From positions 1 to 64,000 of the forward strand of contig LWDJ01000019.1 of assembly GCA_002083435.1 (NCBI GenBank): a stretch of 64,000 bases of DNA. The letters run 5' to 3'. The DNA comes from Proteobacteria bacterium SG_bin6. GTDB lineage: Bacteria; Pseudomonadota; Alphaproteobacteria; Sphingomonadales; Sphingomonadaceae. The position numbers and the translations under genes are program-made. Within the stretch, counting starts at the first letter, position 1, and each line of letters opens with the position of its first letter. The notes beneath the pieces were generated by a model, which saw only the letters and a list, made by a program, of their open reading frames with translations, had not been told where the DNA came from and ran no database searches. Below are positions 1 through 8,773 of this stretch, one piece after another.

Positions 1-116
1 CCCGGACGTGGCCGGGCAGATGCGGTAGAGACGCATGGACAACGAGCCGGTTCCCTGGGGAAGCCGGCCCGCTTGGCTGAACTTTGGCGAAAGGATGGCC
101 GCGCCGGCGGCGCGGC

Positions 117-416
117 TCAATATTTCTGCTGGCGTTTGTAGAGCGAACGGTAATGCTGGATGCGCGTCACGCGCAAGCCGGGCATGCCGGAACGATCGAT
201 TGCCCGCTGCCAGCCGGCAAATTCTTCCACGGTCAGGTTATAACGCGCGCATACTTCGTCCACTGTCAGCAACCCGCCGTTCACCGCCGCGACCACCTCC
301 GCCTTGCGCCGCACGACCCAGCGGGTCGTGCTGGGCGGCGGGAGCGAGTCGAGCGTCAGCGACTCGCCAAGCGGCCCGATCACCTTTTCCGGGCGGATCT
401 TCTGGTTCTCGATCAT
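117..416 (-). CDS. sciP: SciP-like CtrA inhibitor (DUF1153)
   Basis: A 99-residue protein of the DUF1153 family, whose Caulobacter member SciP is a small helix-turn-helix protein that binds CtrA and blocks transcription from CtrA-dependent cell-cycle promoters. The family core is visible: the SLPPPSTTRWVVRRKAEVVA stretch (about residues 24-43), GGLLTVDEVCARYNLTVEEF (the helix-turn-helix, about 47-66) and the terminal RVTRIQHYRSLYK. Length is normal for the family. The ATG at 414-416 is preceded by a modest GAGG. It stands alone, divergent from mnmA with a roughly 400-base gap. The family call is firm; the CtrA-inhibitor role is inferred from Caulobacter. Confidence 0.9.
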   Translation of the reverse strand: MIENQKIRPEKVIGPLGESLTLDSLPPPSTTRWVVRRKAEVVAAVNGGLLTVDEVCARYNLTVEEFAGWQRAIDRSGMPGLRVTRIQHYRSLYKRQQKY

Positions 417-516
417 TCCACAACCTCGTCAGGGCAGGGGGAGCCCCTCCAGCTCTGTCGCCAGCAATAGCAGCCGGGGTTGAACAGCTGCTGAAATGGC
501 TGGGTAAACAAGCCCT

Positions 517-729
517 TCATGTGTCTTGCCAGGCGATGAGCGTGCGCGCGGCATTGGCGTTGAACGCGCCGGTGCCGATCGGCGCGGACGTGCCGAGCGC
601 TGCTTGCGCGGCACTGCGCGCGGTAACCGAGGCCGCCTGGCGCGCGGCGGTCGCGGCGAGCAGAATCGCCAGCGGCGGCGGGCTCCGCAACACCTCGACA
701 GGTTCAAATCGGGGAAAACTCAGGTCCAT
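517..729 (-). CDS. small hypothetical protein
   Basis: A 70-codon reading frame in the gap between sciP and mnmA, on the sciP strand. The predicted protein begins MDLSFPRFEPVEVLRSPPP and continues as an Ala-rich chain with no recognised domain. A purine-rich AAGAGAAGAG stretch just upstream of the ATG could act as a ribosome binding site, and the composition looks more protein-like than the competing frame at 429-707. It fills a gap that would otherwise be empty and would lie about 100 bases upstream of sciP. I do not recognise it; it may be a chance frame in high-GC DNA. Confidence 0.4.
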   Translation of the reverse strand: MDLSFPRFEPVEVLRSPPPLAILLAATAARQAASVTARSAAQAALGTSAPIGTGAFNANAARTLIAWQDT

Positions 730-825
730 CGCTCTTCTCTTGACCCCCCATCTCTAGGCGGCTGTGGTGAAGGAGCGGTAAAGCGCCCTTTCGAGAGCTG
801 CCCGGCACGCTTATGTGCGCGGGTG

Positions 826-1929
826 ATGGACGTGGATTTTCAGTTGGGGGCGGACCTGGCCGGGCGGCGGATCGTCGTCGCGATGTCGGGCGGGGTCGAC
901 AGTTCGGTGGTGGCGGCGCTCGCCGCGCGCTCGGGGGCGGAGGTGATCGGGATCACCCTTCAGCTCTACGATCACGGCGAGGCGGTGGGTCGCGCCGGCA
1001 GCTGCTGCGCCGGGCGCGACATTCGCGACGCGCGTGCAGTGTGCGATACGCTCGGCATCGCGCATTATGTGTTCGATCACGAAAGCGCCTTCCGCGCGGC
1101 GGTGATCGACGATTTCGCCGACGAGTATCTCAGCGGCCGTACCCCGATCCCCTGCATCAAGTGCAACATGGGGCCGAAATTCACCGATCTGCTGGCGCTG
1201 GCGCGCGAGCTGGGCGGCGATTGCCTCGCGACCGGCCATTATGTCCGCCGGGTCGAGGGGGCCGACGGCGCAGAGCTCCACCGCGCGCTCGATCCGGCCC
1301 GCGACCAGAGCTATTTCCTGTTCGCGACGACGCGCGCGCAGCTCGATTATCTGCGCTTTCCACTGGGCGGCCTGCCCAAGCCGCGGGTGCGCGAGATCGC
1401 CGCCGAACTCGGCCTAGGGGTGGCGGCCAAGCCCGACAGCCAGGACATCTGCTTCGTGCCCGATGGCGATTACGCGTCGCTCGTCAAGAAATTGCGGCCC
1501 GAGGCGAGCGATGGCGGGGAGATCGTCGATCAGGCGGACCGGGTGTTGGGGCGGCACAAGGGGCTGATCCATTACACCGTCGGTCAGCGGCGCGGGCTGG
1601 AGATCGGCGGCACCGCCGAACCGCTATATGTGCTGCGGCTGGAGCCGGCGACCCAGCGCGTCGTGGTCGGCCCGCGCGCGGCGCTCGCCGTGCGCGCGGC
1701 GCGGCTGGAGGGGGTGAACTGGTTGGGTGGCGATGCGGCCGCGCCGCTCACCGCCAAGGTGCGCTCGCTCGCGAAGCCGGTGCCGGCGCGGCTGGAGGGC
1801 GAGCGGCTGGTGTTCGAGGCACCCGAATATGGCGTCGCGCCGGGCCAGGCGGCGGTGCTCTACGCCGGCGACCGGGTGCTCGGCGGCGGCTGGATCGCCG
1901 AGACCGAGGCGGCGCTGGTTCCGGCCTGA
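826..1929 (+). CDS. mnmA: tRNA-specific 2-thiouridylase MnmA
   Basis: Transfers sulfur to uridine 34 of tRNA-Lys, -Glu and -Gln to give 2-thiouridine, using ATP to adenylate the base. The 367-residue product has the PP-loop SGGVDSS (21-27), the catalytic nucleophile region PIPCIKCN (Cys110) and the second conserved cysteine in SQDICFVPDG (Cys209); ATGHYVR (136-142) and VGQRRGL are also family signatures. The ATG at 826 was chosen because the conserved PP-loop follows at the usual distance; the open frame extends upstream to 526 without conserved content. Cytoplasmic, monocistronic, convergent with the next gene across a hairpin at 1932-1963. Confidence 0.96.
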   Translation: MDVDFQLGADLAGRRIVVAMSGGVDSSVVAALAARSGAEVIGITLQLYDHGEAVGRAGSCCAGRDIRDARAVCDTLGIAHYVFDHESAFRAAVIDDFADEYLSGRTPIPCIKCNMGPKFTDLLALARELGGDCLATGHYVRRVEGADGAELHRALDPARDQSYFLFATTRAQLDYLRFPLGGLPKPRVREIAAELGLGVAAKPDSQDICFVPDGDYASLVKKLRPEASDGGEIVDQADRVLGRHKGLIHYTVGQRRGLEIGGTAEPLYVLRLEPATQRVVVGPRAALAVRAARLEGVNWLGGDAAAPLTAKVRSLAKPVPARLEGERLVFEAPEYGVAPGQAAVLYAGDRVLGGGWIAETEAALVPA

Positions 1930-1931
1930 AA

Positions 1932-1963
1932 TTTGGAGTCACGTGGAGACGCGTGAGCCCAAA
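1932..1963. terminator. bidirectional hairpin between convergent genes
   Basis: Arms TTTGGAGTCACG (1932-1943) and CGTGAGCCCAAA (1952-1963) can pair with two mismatches around an 8-base loop. It sits exactly between the stop codons of mnmA and the convergent fusion gene, so a shared terminator is the simplest reading. There is no long T-run. Confidence 0.55.
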
Positions 1964-1965
1964 GT

Positions 1966-4900
1966 TCAAGCCGGCGCCACCCGCCCCGTCCGCTCCAGCT
2001 TGCCCCAGCCGACCGACCAGCCCGCCACCGCCGATCGAATCGCGCGCAGCACCACCCAGTACATCAGCTGGCGATAGGCGAAGCGCTGGGCGATCAGCAG
2101 CAGCGCCGGATAGCGCGGTTCGCGCGCATCGAGCCGATAAGCAACCCAGCCGCAAAGCACGTCGATGGCGGTGAACACCAGCCAGAAGCCGGCCATCGTC
2201 AGCACGTCGCTCTGGGTCTGCGCCCAGCCGTGCTGGCCGACTCGGATCGCGGTGTCGATCACCGAGCTGACGAGCGCGAGATCGATGAGCGGCGAGACGG
2301 CGGCGAAGAAGATCTGGAACAGCCAGGCCTGCGGCATCCCGATCCAGGCGAGCCCGCGCGGGCGCCCGGTCGCGACCACCGCGGCGTGCTTCCACAGGCA
2401 TTGCAGCGTGCCGAATGCCCAGCGGTAGCGCTGCTTGGAAAGCGCGCGGAAGGTTTCGGGCGCCTCGGTCCAGGCGATCGCGTCGGTATCATAAGCCACG
2501 CGCCAGCCCGCGCGCTGGATCGCGATCGTCAGGTCCTGATCCTCGGCCAGCGTATCCTCGGGATAGCCGCCCACCTGGTCGAGCGCCGCCTTGCGCCACG
2601 CCCCCACCGCCCCGGGCACGACGAGCATCGCGTCGAACCGGGCGAGCGCGCGCCGCTCCAGATTCTGCGCGGTCACATATTCCACCGCCTGCCAGCGGGT
2701 GACGAGATTGTGGCGGTTGCCCACCTTGGCATTGCCCGCCACCGCGCCAATGCCCGGATCGCTGAACCAGCGCGCGAGCCTGGCGATGGTGTCGGGCTCG
2801 AACTGGGTGTCGGCGTCGAGCGCGATGATCACCTCGCCGCGCGCCTGGCGCAGCGCGCGGTTGAGCGCGGCGGCCTTGCCGCCATTGGCGAGCGCGAGCA
2901 GCGTGACGCGGGGATCGTCGCCAAACGCCGCGCGCACAATCGCGCTCGTTTCGTCCTTGGAGCCATCGTCGGCGACGATCAGCTGCAATCCGGGATAATC
3001 GCTTGCGAGCACGCGCCGGACCGAGGCCTCGATCACCCGCGCCTCGTTATACGCCGGGATGATCACCGACAGGCTGGGGCAATGATCGGGATCGACCGGC
3101 GCCGCGCGCCGCGCGGTGAGCGCCAGGCCCGCGATCAGCAGCGCGCGGGCGATGCCGAAGCCAATCGCCAGGAAGAAAATCCAGCGCAGCGCCACCTGGA
3201 GCATCGCCAGCGCGATGAAAATGCCGACATCGGCGCGCACCAGCGCCAGATCCTCGCCCTTCACCGGCGGCATCACCGCATCGGTCGACAGCCCGGCGAG
3301 CGTCGACACCGGCACGAAGCGATAGCCGCGCGCGTGCAGCGCATCGATGATCCGGGGGAGCGCGTCCACCGTCTGCTGCCGTTCGCCGCCGCCATCATGA
3401 AGCAACACGATATTTTGCGAATGATCGGGCTTGGGGTGCGTCACCTCGTCGATCGTGCGCGCGACGATCGCGTCGACCCCTGGGCGCTGCCAGTCATCAG
3501 GATCGGTATGGAGCCCGATCACGGTATAGCCAAGCTGCTGCGCGATCAGCGCGGGGCCGAGTTCGTCGGCGGTGGTTGGCTCGGCGTCGCCGAAATAGGG
3601 CGCGCGGAACAGCCGGGTCGAGCGCCCGACATAGGCCTGGATCAGCCGCTGGGTAGCGTTCATCTCGATCCGGCTGCCGCTGCTGCTTTCGAGCGCGAGA
3701 TTGGGGTGGGTGTAGGTGTGGTTGCCCAGCTCATTCCCCTCGGCGACGATCCGCCGCAGCAGCCCAGGATTTTCAAGCGCATTCTCGCCCACCACGAAGA
3801 AGGTGGCAGGAACGTGCTTGGCCTGGAGGATGTCGAGGATCTTGGGGGTCCAGCTGGGATCGGGGCCATCGTCGAAGGTCAGCGCGACGAGCTTGTCGCG
3901 GGCGCCGGTGCGCACGACCACATAGGGCGTGGGGAGCGTGACGTAGCGCTCGTCGCGGATCAGCCCGCGCTGATCGAACTGCAGCGCGCGCGTGCCCATT
4001 TGCGGGGTGGCGGTGATCCGCAAAATCTCGCCGCTGCCCTCGACATCGACATTGGCGATTTCCGCGATCTGGCGCAGATCGGGGCGCTGTCCGCCACGGA
4101 AGTTTTTGAGCACGCGCCAGAAATCGGGGTCTTCGCTCCCCAGACGCCACAGAGCCACGCCCGCCACCCCCATCGCCCGCACCGCGCGCAGCTGGTTCCA
4201 GGCGGTCGCCGCGTCCAGCAGCCACACATCGTGATGGGTGCCCTGCTCGTCCTCATAACCGAAGCCGGGATTGCCGCTCGCCTTGTCGAACAGGATCGGG
4301 CTGCCGCTGTCATGCGCGTCGAGCCAGGCTTCCTCGATCGATTCGGCGTCGGCGGCGCCACCCTTAGGCCAGTCATAGGCATAGGAGCCGACCGCGACGA
4401 TCAGCTTGCCCGCGCCGATCGCGCGCACCGCCCCGCGCACCTGATCGACGAACCAGGGTTGCGAGGCGATCGGGCCGGGCGTGCCGGTCTGCCAATGCTC
4501 GTCATAGTTCATCAGGATCACCCGATCGGCGACACGGGCGAAATCGGGCAGGTGCCAGTCGGTATCCCCCGCCGGCACCGTCACCGCGACGAGGCGGCGC
4601 CCGGCGGGGAGCAGCGCGCGCGTTTCGGCAATCAGGCGGCGGTAATCGGCGAGCGCGCCGGGGGGCAGCGACTCGAGATCGAAGACGATCCCCTGGCCGC
4701 GCTGCACCACGATCGCGGCGGCCAGCGCCCGGGCGAGCCGCTGGCGCGCCGCCGGCCGGGCGAGCAGCCGCGCCGCGCCCGTGCCGTCCCACGCCCCTCC
4801 CGAGGCGTTCTGAACCATCGGCAGGACCACCGGGCGCCGCGCCGCGCCCGCCAGAACCCGCGCCAGCCGCGCATCGGCGACCTGGGTGAGCAACTGTTGG

Positions 4901-5286
4901 CCACCGGTGATGCTGAGCGTCGCCGGCGCCAGCCAATCGAGCTCGCCCAGATGCGCCTGGAGCGAGGAGGCGCTGGACGGATCCCAGGGCACATAGAAGC
5001 CCAGATTGATCGCCTCGCCCCGCGCGGCGCGGTCGCGGGCGGGAAGCCAGCCGAGCCCGCGCGCATTGGCGCGCAGCCGCGATCCCACTCGGTTCAATTG
5101 CTTGCTGAGCGGCGCCGCCTGCAGCCGCTCCAGCCCCAGCGGCAGCTCGGCCTGGGCCGACACCTGGATCAGGGTGAAGGCGAAGAACAAGGCCGCGCCC
5201 ACCACCAGCAGCGCGAGCGCGGCGACGGTGCGTTGGGACCAGCGTTTGCGCCCGCCGCTGGGATCGAAGAACACGGGCTTGGTCAT
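1966..5286 (-). CDS. GH18-like / polysaccharide deacetylase / GT2 trifunctional membrane protein
   Basis: About 1,106 residues with three enzymatic modules. A short cytoplasmic N-terminus and one membrane helix (about 18-40) lead to a chitinase-like GH18 domain of the YaaH kind (about 60-400; catalytic-type GIVFDLESL near residue 205 and VILMNYDEHW). Next comes a NodB-type deacetylase (about 460-690; TFDDGPD, FFVVGENA and HTYTHPN, which supply the metal ligands). After a further membrane segment comes a GT2 synthase (about 755-1000; DDGSKDET, DADT, EDQDL and the QRYRW motif of processive synthases) ending in more hydrophobic segments. The modules match the steps of synthesising, deacetylating and cleaving a beta-linked GlcNAc-type polymer. 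That product is inferred. AGGA lies 6 bases before the ATG at 5286; an in-frame ATG at 5292 is an alternative. A two-component system diverges from it. Confidence 0.9.
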   Translation of the reverse strand: MTKPVFFDPSGGRKRWSQRTVAALALLVVGAALFFAFTLIQVSAQAELPLGLERLQAAPLSKQLNRVGSRLRANARGLGWLPARDRAARGEAINLGFYVPWDPSSASSLQAHLGELDWLAPATLSITGGQQLLTQVADARLARVLAGAARRPVVLPMVQNASGGAWDGTGAARLLARPAARQRLARALAAAIVVQRGQGIVFDLESLPPGALADYRRLIAETRALLPAGRRLVAVTVPAGDTDWHLPDFARVADRVILMNYDEHWQTGTPGPIASQPWFVDQVRGAVRAIGAGKLIVAVGSYAYDWPKGGAADAESIEEAWLDAHDSGSPILFDKASGNPGFGYEDEQGTHHDVWLLDAATAWNQLRAVRAMGVAGVALWRLGSEDPDFWRVLKNFRGGQRPDLRQIAEIANVDVEGSGEILRITATPQMGTRALQFDQRGLIRDERYVTLPTPYVVVRTGARDKLVALTFDDGPDPSWTPKILDILQAKHVPATFFVVGENALENPGLLRRIVAEGNELGNHTYTHPNLALESSSGSRIEMNATQRLIQAYVGRSTRLFRAPYFGDAEPTTADELGPALIAQQLGYTVIGLHTDPDDWQRPGVDAIVARTIDEVTHPKPDHSQNIVLLHDGGGERQQTVDALPRIIDALHARGYRFVPVSTLAGLSTDAVMPPVKGEDLALVRADVGIFIALAMLQVALRWIFFLAIGFGIARALLIAGLALTARRAAPVDPDHCPSLSVIIPAYNEARVIEASVRRVLASDYPGLQLIVADDGSKDETSAIVRAAFGDDPRVTLLALANGGKAAALNRALRQARGEVIIALDADTQFEPDTIARLARWFSDPGIGAVAGNAKVGNRHNLVTRWQAVEYVTAQNLERRALARFDAMLVVPGAVGAWRKAALDQVGGYPEDTLAEDQDLTIAIQRAGWRVAYDTDAIAWTEAPETFRALSKQRYRWAFGTLQCLWKHAAVVATGRPRGLAWIGMPQAWLFQIFFAAVSPLIDLALVSSVIDTAIRVGQHGWAQTQSDVLTMAGFWLVFTAIDVLCGWVAYRLDAREPRYPALLLIAQRFAYRQLMYWVVLRAIRSAVAGWSVGWGKLERTGRVAPA

Positions 5287-5449
5287 AGCCATCCTACGCA
5301 ACCGACAACAGAGCAAGCTGCCCGCCTAGCCGTAGCGGCGTTGCCCCGGCGTGGCACCTGGCTTACCGATTTGTCATTTGGCGGGGGCGGCAGGGTTGGA
5401 GGCTCCCGCCCGCCGCGCTAGAGCGGCGCCCGCTCGAACGAGGTGCCCG

Positions 5450-6136
5450 GTGACGGCCAAGATATTGCTGATCGAAGATGACGACGCGACCGCCGCCTAT
5501 ATCGCCAAGGGGCTGGGCGAGGCCGGCTTCACCGTCGATCGCGCCGATAATGGCCGCGACGGGCTGTTCCTGGCGTCCGACGGCAGCTTCGATGCGATCG
5601 TGCTCGATCGGATGCTGCCGGCGATGGAGGGGATGGCGGTGCTCGGCGCCCTGCGCGCCGCCGGCATCGCGACGCCGGTGCTGATCCTATCCGCGCTCGG
5701 CACGCCCGAGGACCGGGTGCGCGGGCTCACCTCCGGCGCGGACGATTATCTGGTGAAGCCCTTCACCTTCGCCGAACTGCTCGCCCGGCTCAACCTGCTG
5801 CTGCGCCGCGCGGGCGGCGGTGGGCCGGCGCCCGTCACCAAGCTCATGGTCGGCGAGCTGGAGATGGACCTGCTGGCGCGCAAGGTGCGCCGCGCCGGCC
5901 GGGTGGTCGACCTCCAGCCGCGCGAATTCCGCCTGCTCGAATATTTGATGCGCCATGCCGATCAGGTGGTGACGCGCACGATGCTGCTGGAAGGCGTGTG
6001 GGACTATCATTTCGATCCCGGCACCAATGTGATCGACGTTCATATCAGCCGGTTGCGCAAGAAGATCGACGAGGGCGCGCGGCCGATGCTCCATACCGTG
6101 CGCGGTGCCGGCTATCGGCTGAGCATGGAGGGGTAG
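5450..6136 (+). CDS. OmpR/PhoB-family response regulator
   Basis: A 228-residue DNA-binding response regulator. The receiver domain (about 3-118) has acidic residues EDDD at 9-12, the phosphoacceptor Asp53 in VLDRMLP and Lys103 in DYLVKPF. The winged-helix output domain (about 130-225) has the usual LQPREFRLLEYLM, VVTRTMLLEGVWDY and VIDVHISRLRKKID. The GTG at 5450 is preferred because GAGG lies 6 bases upstream and the receiver begins straight after it. It is followed immediately by its kinase in the same reading frame. It diverges from the polysaccharide fusion gene, which makes that gene a candidate target (inference). Confidence 0.93.
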   Translation: MTAKILLIEDDDATAAYIAKGLGEAGFTVDRADNGRDGLFLASDGSFDAIVLDRMLPAMEGMAVLGALRAAGIATPVLILSALGTPEDRVRGLTSGADDYLVKPFTFAELLARLNLLLRRAGGGGPAPVTKLMVGELEMDLLARKVRRAGRVVDLQPREFRLLEYLMRHADQVVTRTMLLEGVWDYHFDPGTNVIDVHISRLRKKIDEGARPMLHTVRGAGYRLSMEG

Positions 6137-7501
6137 CTGGCTGGCTGGTTCAGATCGCGTATCGCGCGCTTCGTCCTGCTCGCCTTCGGCTTCCAGCTCG
6201 CGGTGTTCGGCGGGGTATTGCTGTTCGTCTGGCAGGCGAGCGACGCGGCGATCCGCGCCGACCAGCGCGAGCGCATCGACGGCGTCCGGCGCGAACTGAT
6301 GACCCATTTCTTCGACGGCGGGATGCCCGCACTCGTCCGGGCCGTCGACGATCAGAGCCGGCTGGGGGGTAGCGCGCGCGACCGCGTGCTGCTGCTGCTG
6401 CTCGCCGCCGATGGCCGCAAGCTGGCGGGCAATCTCGCTACCTGGCCCCGCGCGGTGCCGGCGCGCACCCGCTGGCGGGTGGTCACCCTGCCCGGCGTCG
6501 GCGGCGACGAGCCGACCGGGGTGACGAGCTGGGAGATTCCCGGCGGCCGGCTGCTGATCGCCCGCTCGGTCGAGGCGAGCACCGGGCTCGCGCTGACCAC
6601 CGAGGAGGCGGCGGCGACCGGGCTGCTGATCGGGCTGATGCTCGCGCTCGCCAGCGCCTTGATCCTCGGCCGGCTGCTCGCCGGGCAGATCGGCGCGCTG
6701 GTCGATACCACGCGCGATGTCGCGGCGGGGCGGCTCGCCAGCCGCGCCCCGACCGACGGCAGCGGCGACGCCTTCGACCGGCTGGGCGCGGCGATCAACG
6801 CGATGCTCGATCGGATCGAGGGGCTGGTGTCGCAGCTGCGGATGATGACCGACGGGCTCGCCCATGATTTCCGCGCCCCCGTCACCCGGCTGCGCACCGT
6901 GGTCGATCAGGCGGCGAGCGACACCGACGATCCCGCCGCGCGCGCCGCGCTCGACCGGGCGATGGCGGAAGCCGACTCCCTGCTCGCGATGCTCTCGACC
7001 GCGCTCCTGATCAGTCGCGCCGAGGCGGGGATTGGGCGCGACCAGTTCGAGCCGATCGATCTCGTGCCCCTGCTCGACGATCTGGCCGAGGTCTATGGCC
7101 CGCTCGCCGAGGAACGCGGCTTCACCATCCGGATCGAGGCGCCGCCGCACCTCACCGCGCCGGTCCACCGCCAGCTGCTGCTGCAAGCGCTGGGCAATCT
7201 GATCGAGAATGCGACGCTCTATGCCGAAGGCGGGCGAACGATCACCCTCGGCGCCGCGACACAACCCGGCGGGCTGAGCCTGTGGGTCGCCGATGACGGC
7301 CGCGGCATCCCCCCGGAATCGCACGGCAAAGCGCTCGAACGCTTTGGCCGCCTCGATCCCGCGCGGCGGCCGGGCGGCTCGGGCCTGGGACTTTCCCTAG
7401 TTGCGGCGATTGCGCATTTGCACGATGGAGGACTGGCGCTGCGCGATAATGGACCGGGGCTGAAGGCGGTCCTGACGATCGCGACACGAAGCGACGGCTG
7501 A
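6137..7501 (+). CDS. sensor histidine kinase, probably starting at CTG
   Basis: A membrane-bound HisKA-type kinase partnered with the preceding regulator. It has an N-terminal membrane helix (FVLLAFGFQLAVFGGVLLFVW), a periplasmic region, a second helix (GLLIGLMLALASALILG), a HAMP-like linker, an H-box LAHDFRAPVTRL (His about 243), an N-box NLIENA and G-boxes DDGRGIP and GSGLGLSL. The frame opens right after the regulator's TAG and contains no ATG, GTG or TTG before the GTG at 6203, which would cut into the first membrane helix. The CTG at 6137 has a strong GGAGGGG at 6127-6133 upstream, so I place the start there. A GTG start at 6203 remains possible. Confidence 0.82.
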   Translation: MAGWFRSRIARFVLLAFGFQLAVFGGVLLFVWQASDAAIRADQRERIDGVRRELMTHFFDGGMPALVRAVDDQSRLGGSARDRVLLLLLAADGRKLAGNLATWPRAVPARTRWRVVTLPGVGGDEPTGVTSWEIPGGRLLIARSVEASTGLALTTEEAAATGLLIGLMLALASALILGRLLAGQIGALVDTTRDVAAGRLASRAPTDGSGDAFDRLGAAINAMLDRIEGLVSQLRMMTDGLAHDFRAPVTRLRTVVDQAASDTDDPAARAALDRAMAEADSLLAMLSTALLISRAEAGIGRDQFEPIDLVPLLDDLAEVYGPLAEERGFTIRIEAPPHLTAPVHRQLLLQALGNLIENATLYAEGGRTITLGAATQPGGLSLWVADDGRGIPPESHGKALERFGRLDPARRPGGSGLGLSLVAAIAHLHDGGLALRDNGPGLKAVLTIATRSDG

Positions 7502-7580
7502 CGGCATGCACGATTGGGGGCACCGGACGGCGCGCGGGGGCGACGCTGCTTCGGACTGATCGACCGTCTGCTGTTGAAGG

Positions 7581-7618
7581 GGCGGCGTCCGGGTCAGGGG
7601 GAGCGACCGGACGCCGCC
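7581..7618. terminator. GC-rich perfect hairpin after the kinase gene
   Basis: GGCGGCGTCCGG (7581-7592) pairs perfectly with CCGGACGCCGCC (7607-7618) around a 14-base loop. It lies 80 bases past the kinase stop in the 213-base gap before the convergent glycosyltransferase. There is no T-run, so its role as terminator is inferred. Confidence 0.5.
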
Positions 7619-7702
7619 GCACAAGGTCGCCGGCAGGGGGCAGGGCGCGACGACCGTTATGATGTAGGAACTACCGTCTGGCTTTGCAGTGGGCAGCGTG
7701 TT

Positions 7703-7735
7703 AAATTTCGTTCATTAGTTTGATCGACGAAATTT
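7703..7735. terminator. AT-rich inverted repeat at the end of the GT2 gene
   Basis: AAATTTCG (7703-7710) and CGAAATTT (7728-7735) flank the glycosyltransferase stop codon (7715-7717). It is one of the few AT-rich spots in the window. On the minus strand the stem overlaps the last codons and the stop, so it may be a terminator for that gene. Confidence 0.35.
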
Positions 7736-8773
7736 ATCAGTCGCGCCGCGCGCCGCGCCCACCAGCCGCGCGCCAAGCAGCGCGTCGAGCCCGGCATAGC
7801 CCAGCCCCAGATGATCGGGCCGCACCGCCATCACATCGGCGAGCGCCAGATGACCGGCGCGCAACCCCGCGCGCCCGATCCGCGCCCACAGCCGCGCGGT
7901 CTGCCAGCGGATCAGCTTGCGATCCTCGGCGCTCGGCCGCTTCTGCGCGAGGAACGCCGCCTGGAGCGCGGTGAGCGTTGTCCCCAACTCAAACAAGGTC
8001 GCACGGTCGGGCACCGGCGCGCCGAGCATCATGTAGCGCACGAGCAACGCCGCGCGCGCCTCGGCCTCCGCCCCCCAAATCCCGGCGTGACGCTCGGCGA
8101 GCACACGGGTCGCGCTCGCCTGCATCGTATCGGTATAGCGCCGCGAAGCGCCCTCGGCATGGCGGCGATAATGGAGCAAGGGCGTGTCGATCCGGGCGAT
8201 GCGACCGAAGGCGCTCAGCCGGTGGTAAAGGTCGAAATCCTCAGCATAGAGAATTTCGGGCCGGGTGAAGGGATCGAGCCGGCGCGCGACATCGCCGCGC
8301 ACCATCACGCTCGACCAGACGAGCGGGTTGCACACCCACAGCATCCATTCGACCAGCGCGGACGTCGTCACCGCCGGCAGCGGCGAGGGCGACAGCGCGC
8401 CATCCTCCAGCACATCGGCGGCGCTCGCCACCAGCGCGACATCGGGATGCGCCTCCAGATAGGCAAGCTGCGCGCGCAGGCGATCGGGGGCGCAGAGATC
8501 ATCCTGATCGAGCGCGGCGATGTGGCGCCCACGTGCGGCGGCGAGCGCGCGGTTGCGGGTGCGCACCGGGCCTTGATTCACCTCGGCCTCGATCACGCGG
8601 AAGCGCGGATCGCCGATCGCGCGCAGTACCTCGCGCGTATTGTCGGTCGAGCAATCGTCGACGATCACTGCCTCGAAATCGGTCAGCGTCTGACGGCTGA
8701 GGCTCGCGATCGTCTCGCCAATCAGCGACGCGCCGTTATAGGCGGCAATGATGACGCTGACGGCGGGGGTCAC
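7715..8773 (-). CDS. family 2 glycosyltransferase
   Basis: A 352-residue GT-A-fold glycosyltransferase. It has the N-terminal nucleotide-sugar signature SVIIAAYNGASLIGETI, EAVIVDDCSTDNT, the acidic metal-binding motif ALDQDD and AEDFDLYHRL (a likely catalytic base region). The C-terminal third is helical and shows no clear membrane spans. The GTG at 8773 overlaps the stop of the upstream fusion gene by four bases (GTGA), so the two are translationally coupled. The open frame extends further upstream, but only inside that neighbour. Acceptor and sugar are unknown; a role in decorating a surface glycan or small molecule is inferred from the partner gene. Confidence 0.9.
   Translation of the reverse strand: MTPAVSVIIAAYNGASLIGETIASLSRQTLTDFEAVIVDDCSTDNTREVLRAIGDPRFRVIEAEVNQGPVRTRNRALAAARGRHIAALDQDDLCAPDRLRAQLAYLEAHPDVALVASAADVLEDGALSPSPLPAVTTSALVEWMLWVCNPLVWSSVMVRGDVARRLDPFTRPEILYAEDFDLYHRLSAFGRIARIDTPLLHYRRHAEGASRRYTDTMQASATRVLAERHAGIWGAEAEARAALLVRYMMLGAPVPDRATLFELGTTLTALQAAFLAQKRPSAEDRKLIRWQTARLWARIGRAGLRAGHLALADVMAVRPDHLGLGYAGLDALLGARLVGAARGATDKFRRSN

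Noticed and set aside
1..116. GCCGCGCC/GGCGCGGC palindrome just beyond the sciP stop as a terminator
   Set aside because: Such GC palindromes are expected by chance at this composition and no T-run follows; the first 116 bases hold nothing I can support.
2230..5421. A 1,063-codon plus-strand open frame
   Set aside because: It is the antisense shadow of the trifunctional polysaccharide gene; its translation is Arg/Asp/His-rich with no domain, as expected opposite high-GC genes.
7502..7714. A small gene or tRNA in the gap after the kinase
   Set aside because: The open frames here have no protein-like composition and no cloverleaf was seen; only two hairpins are supportable.
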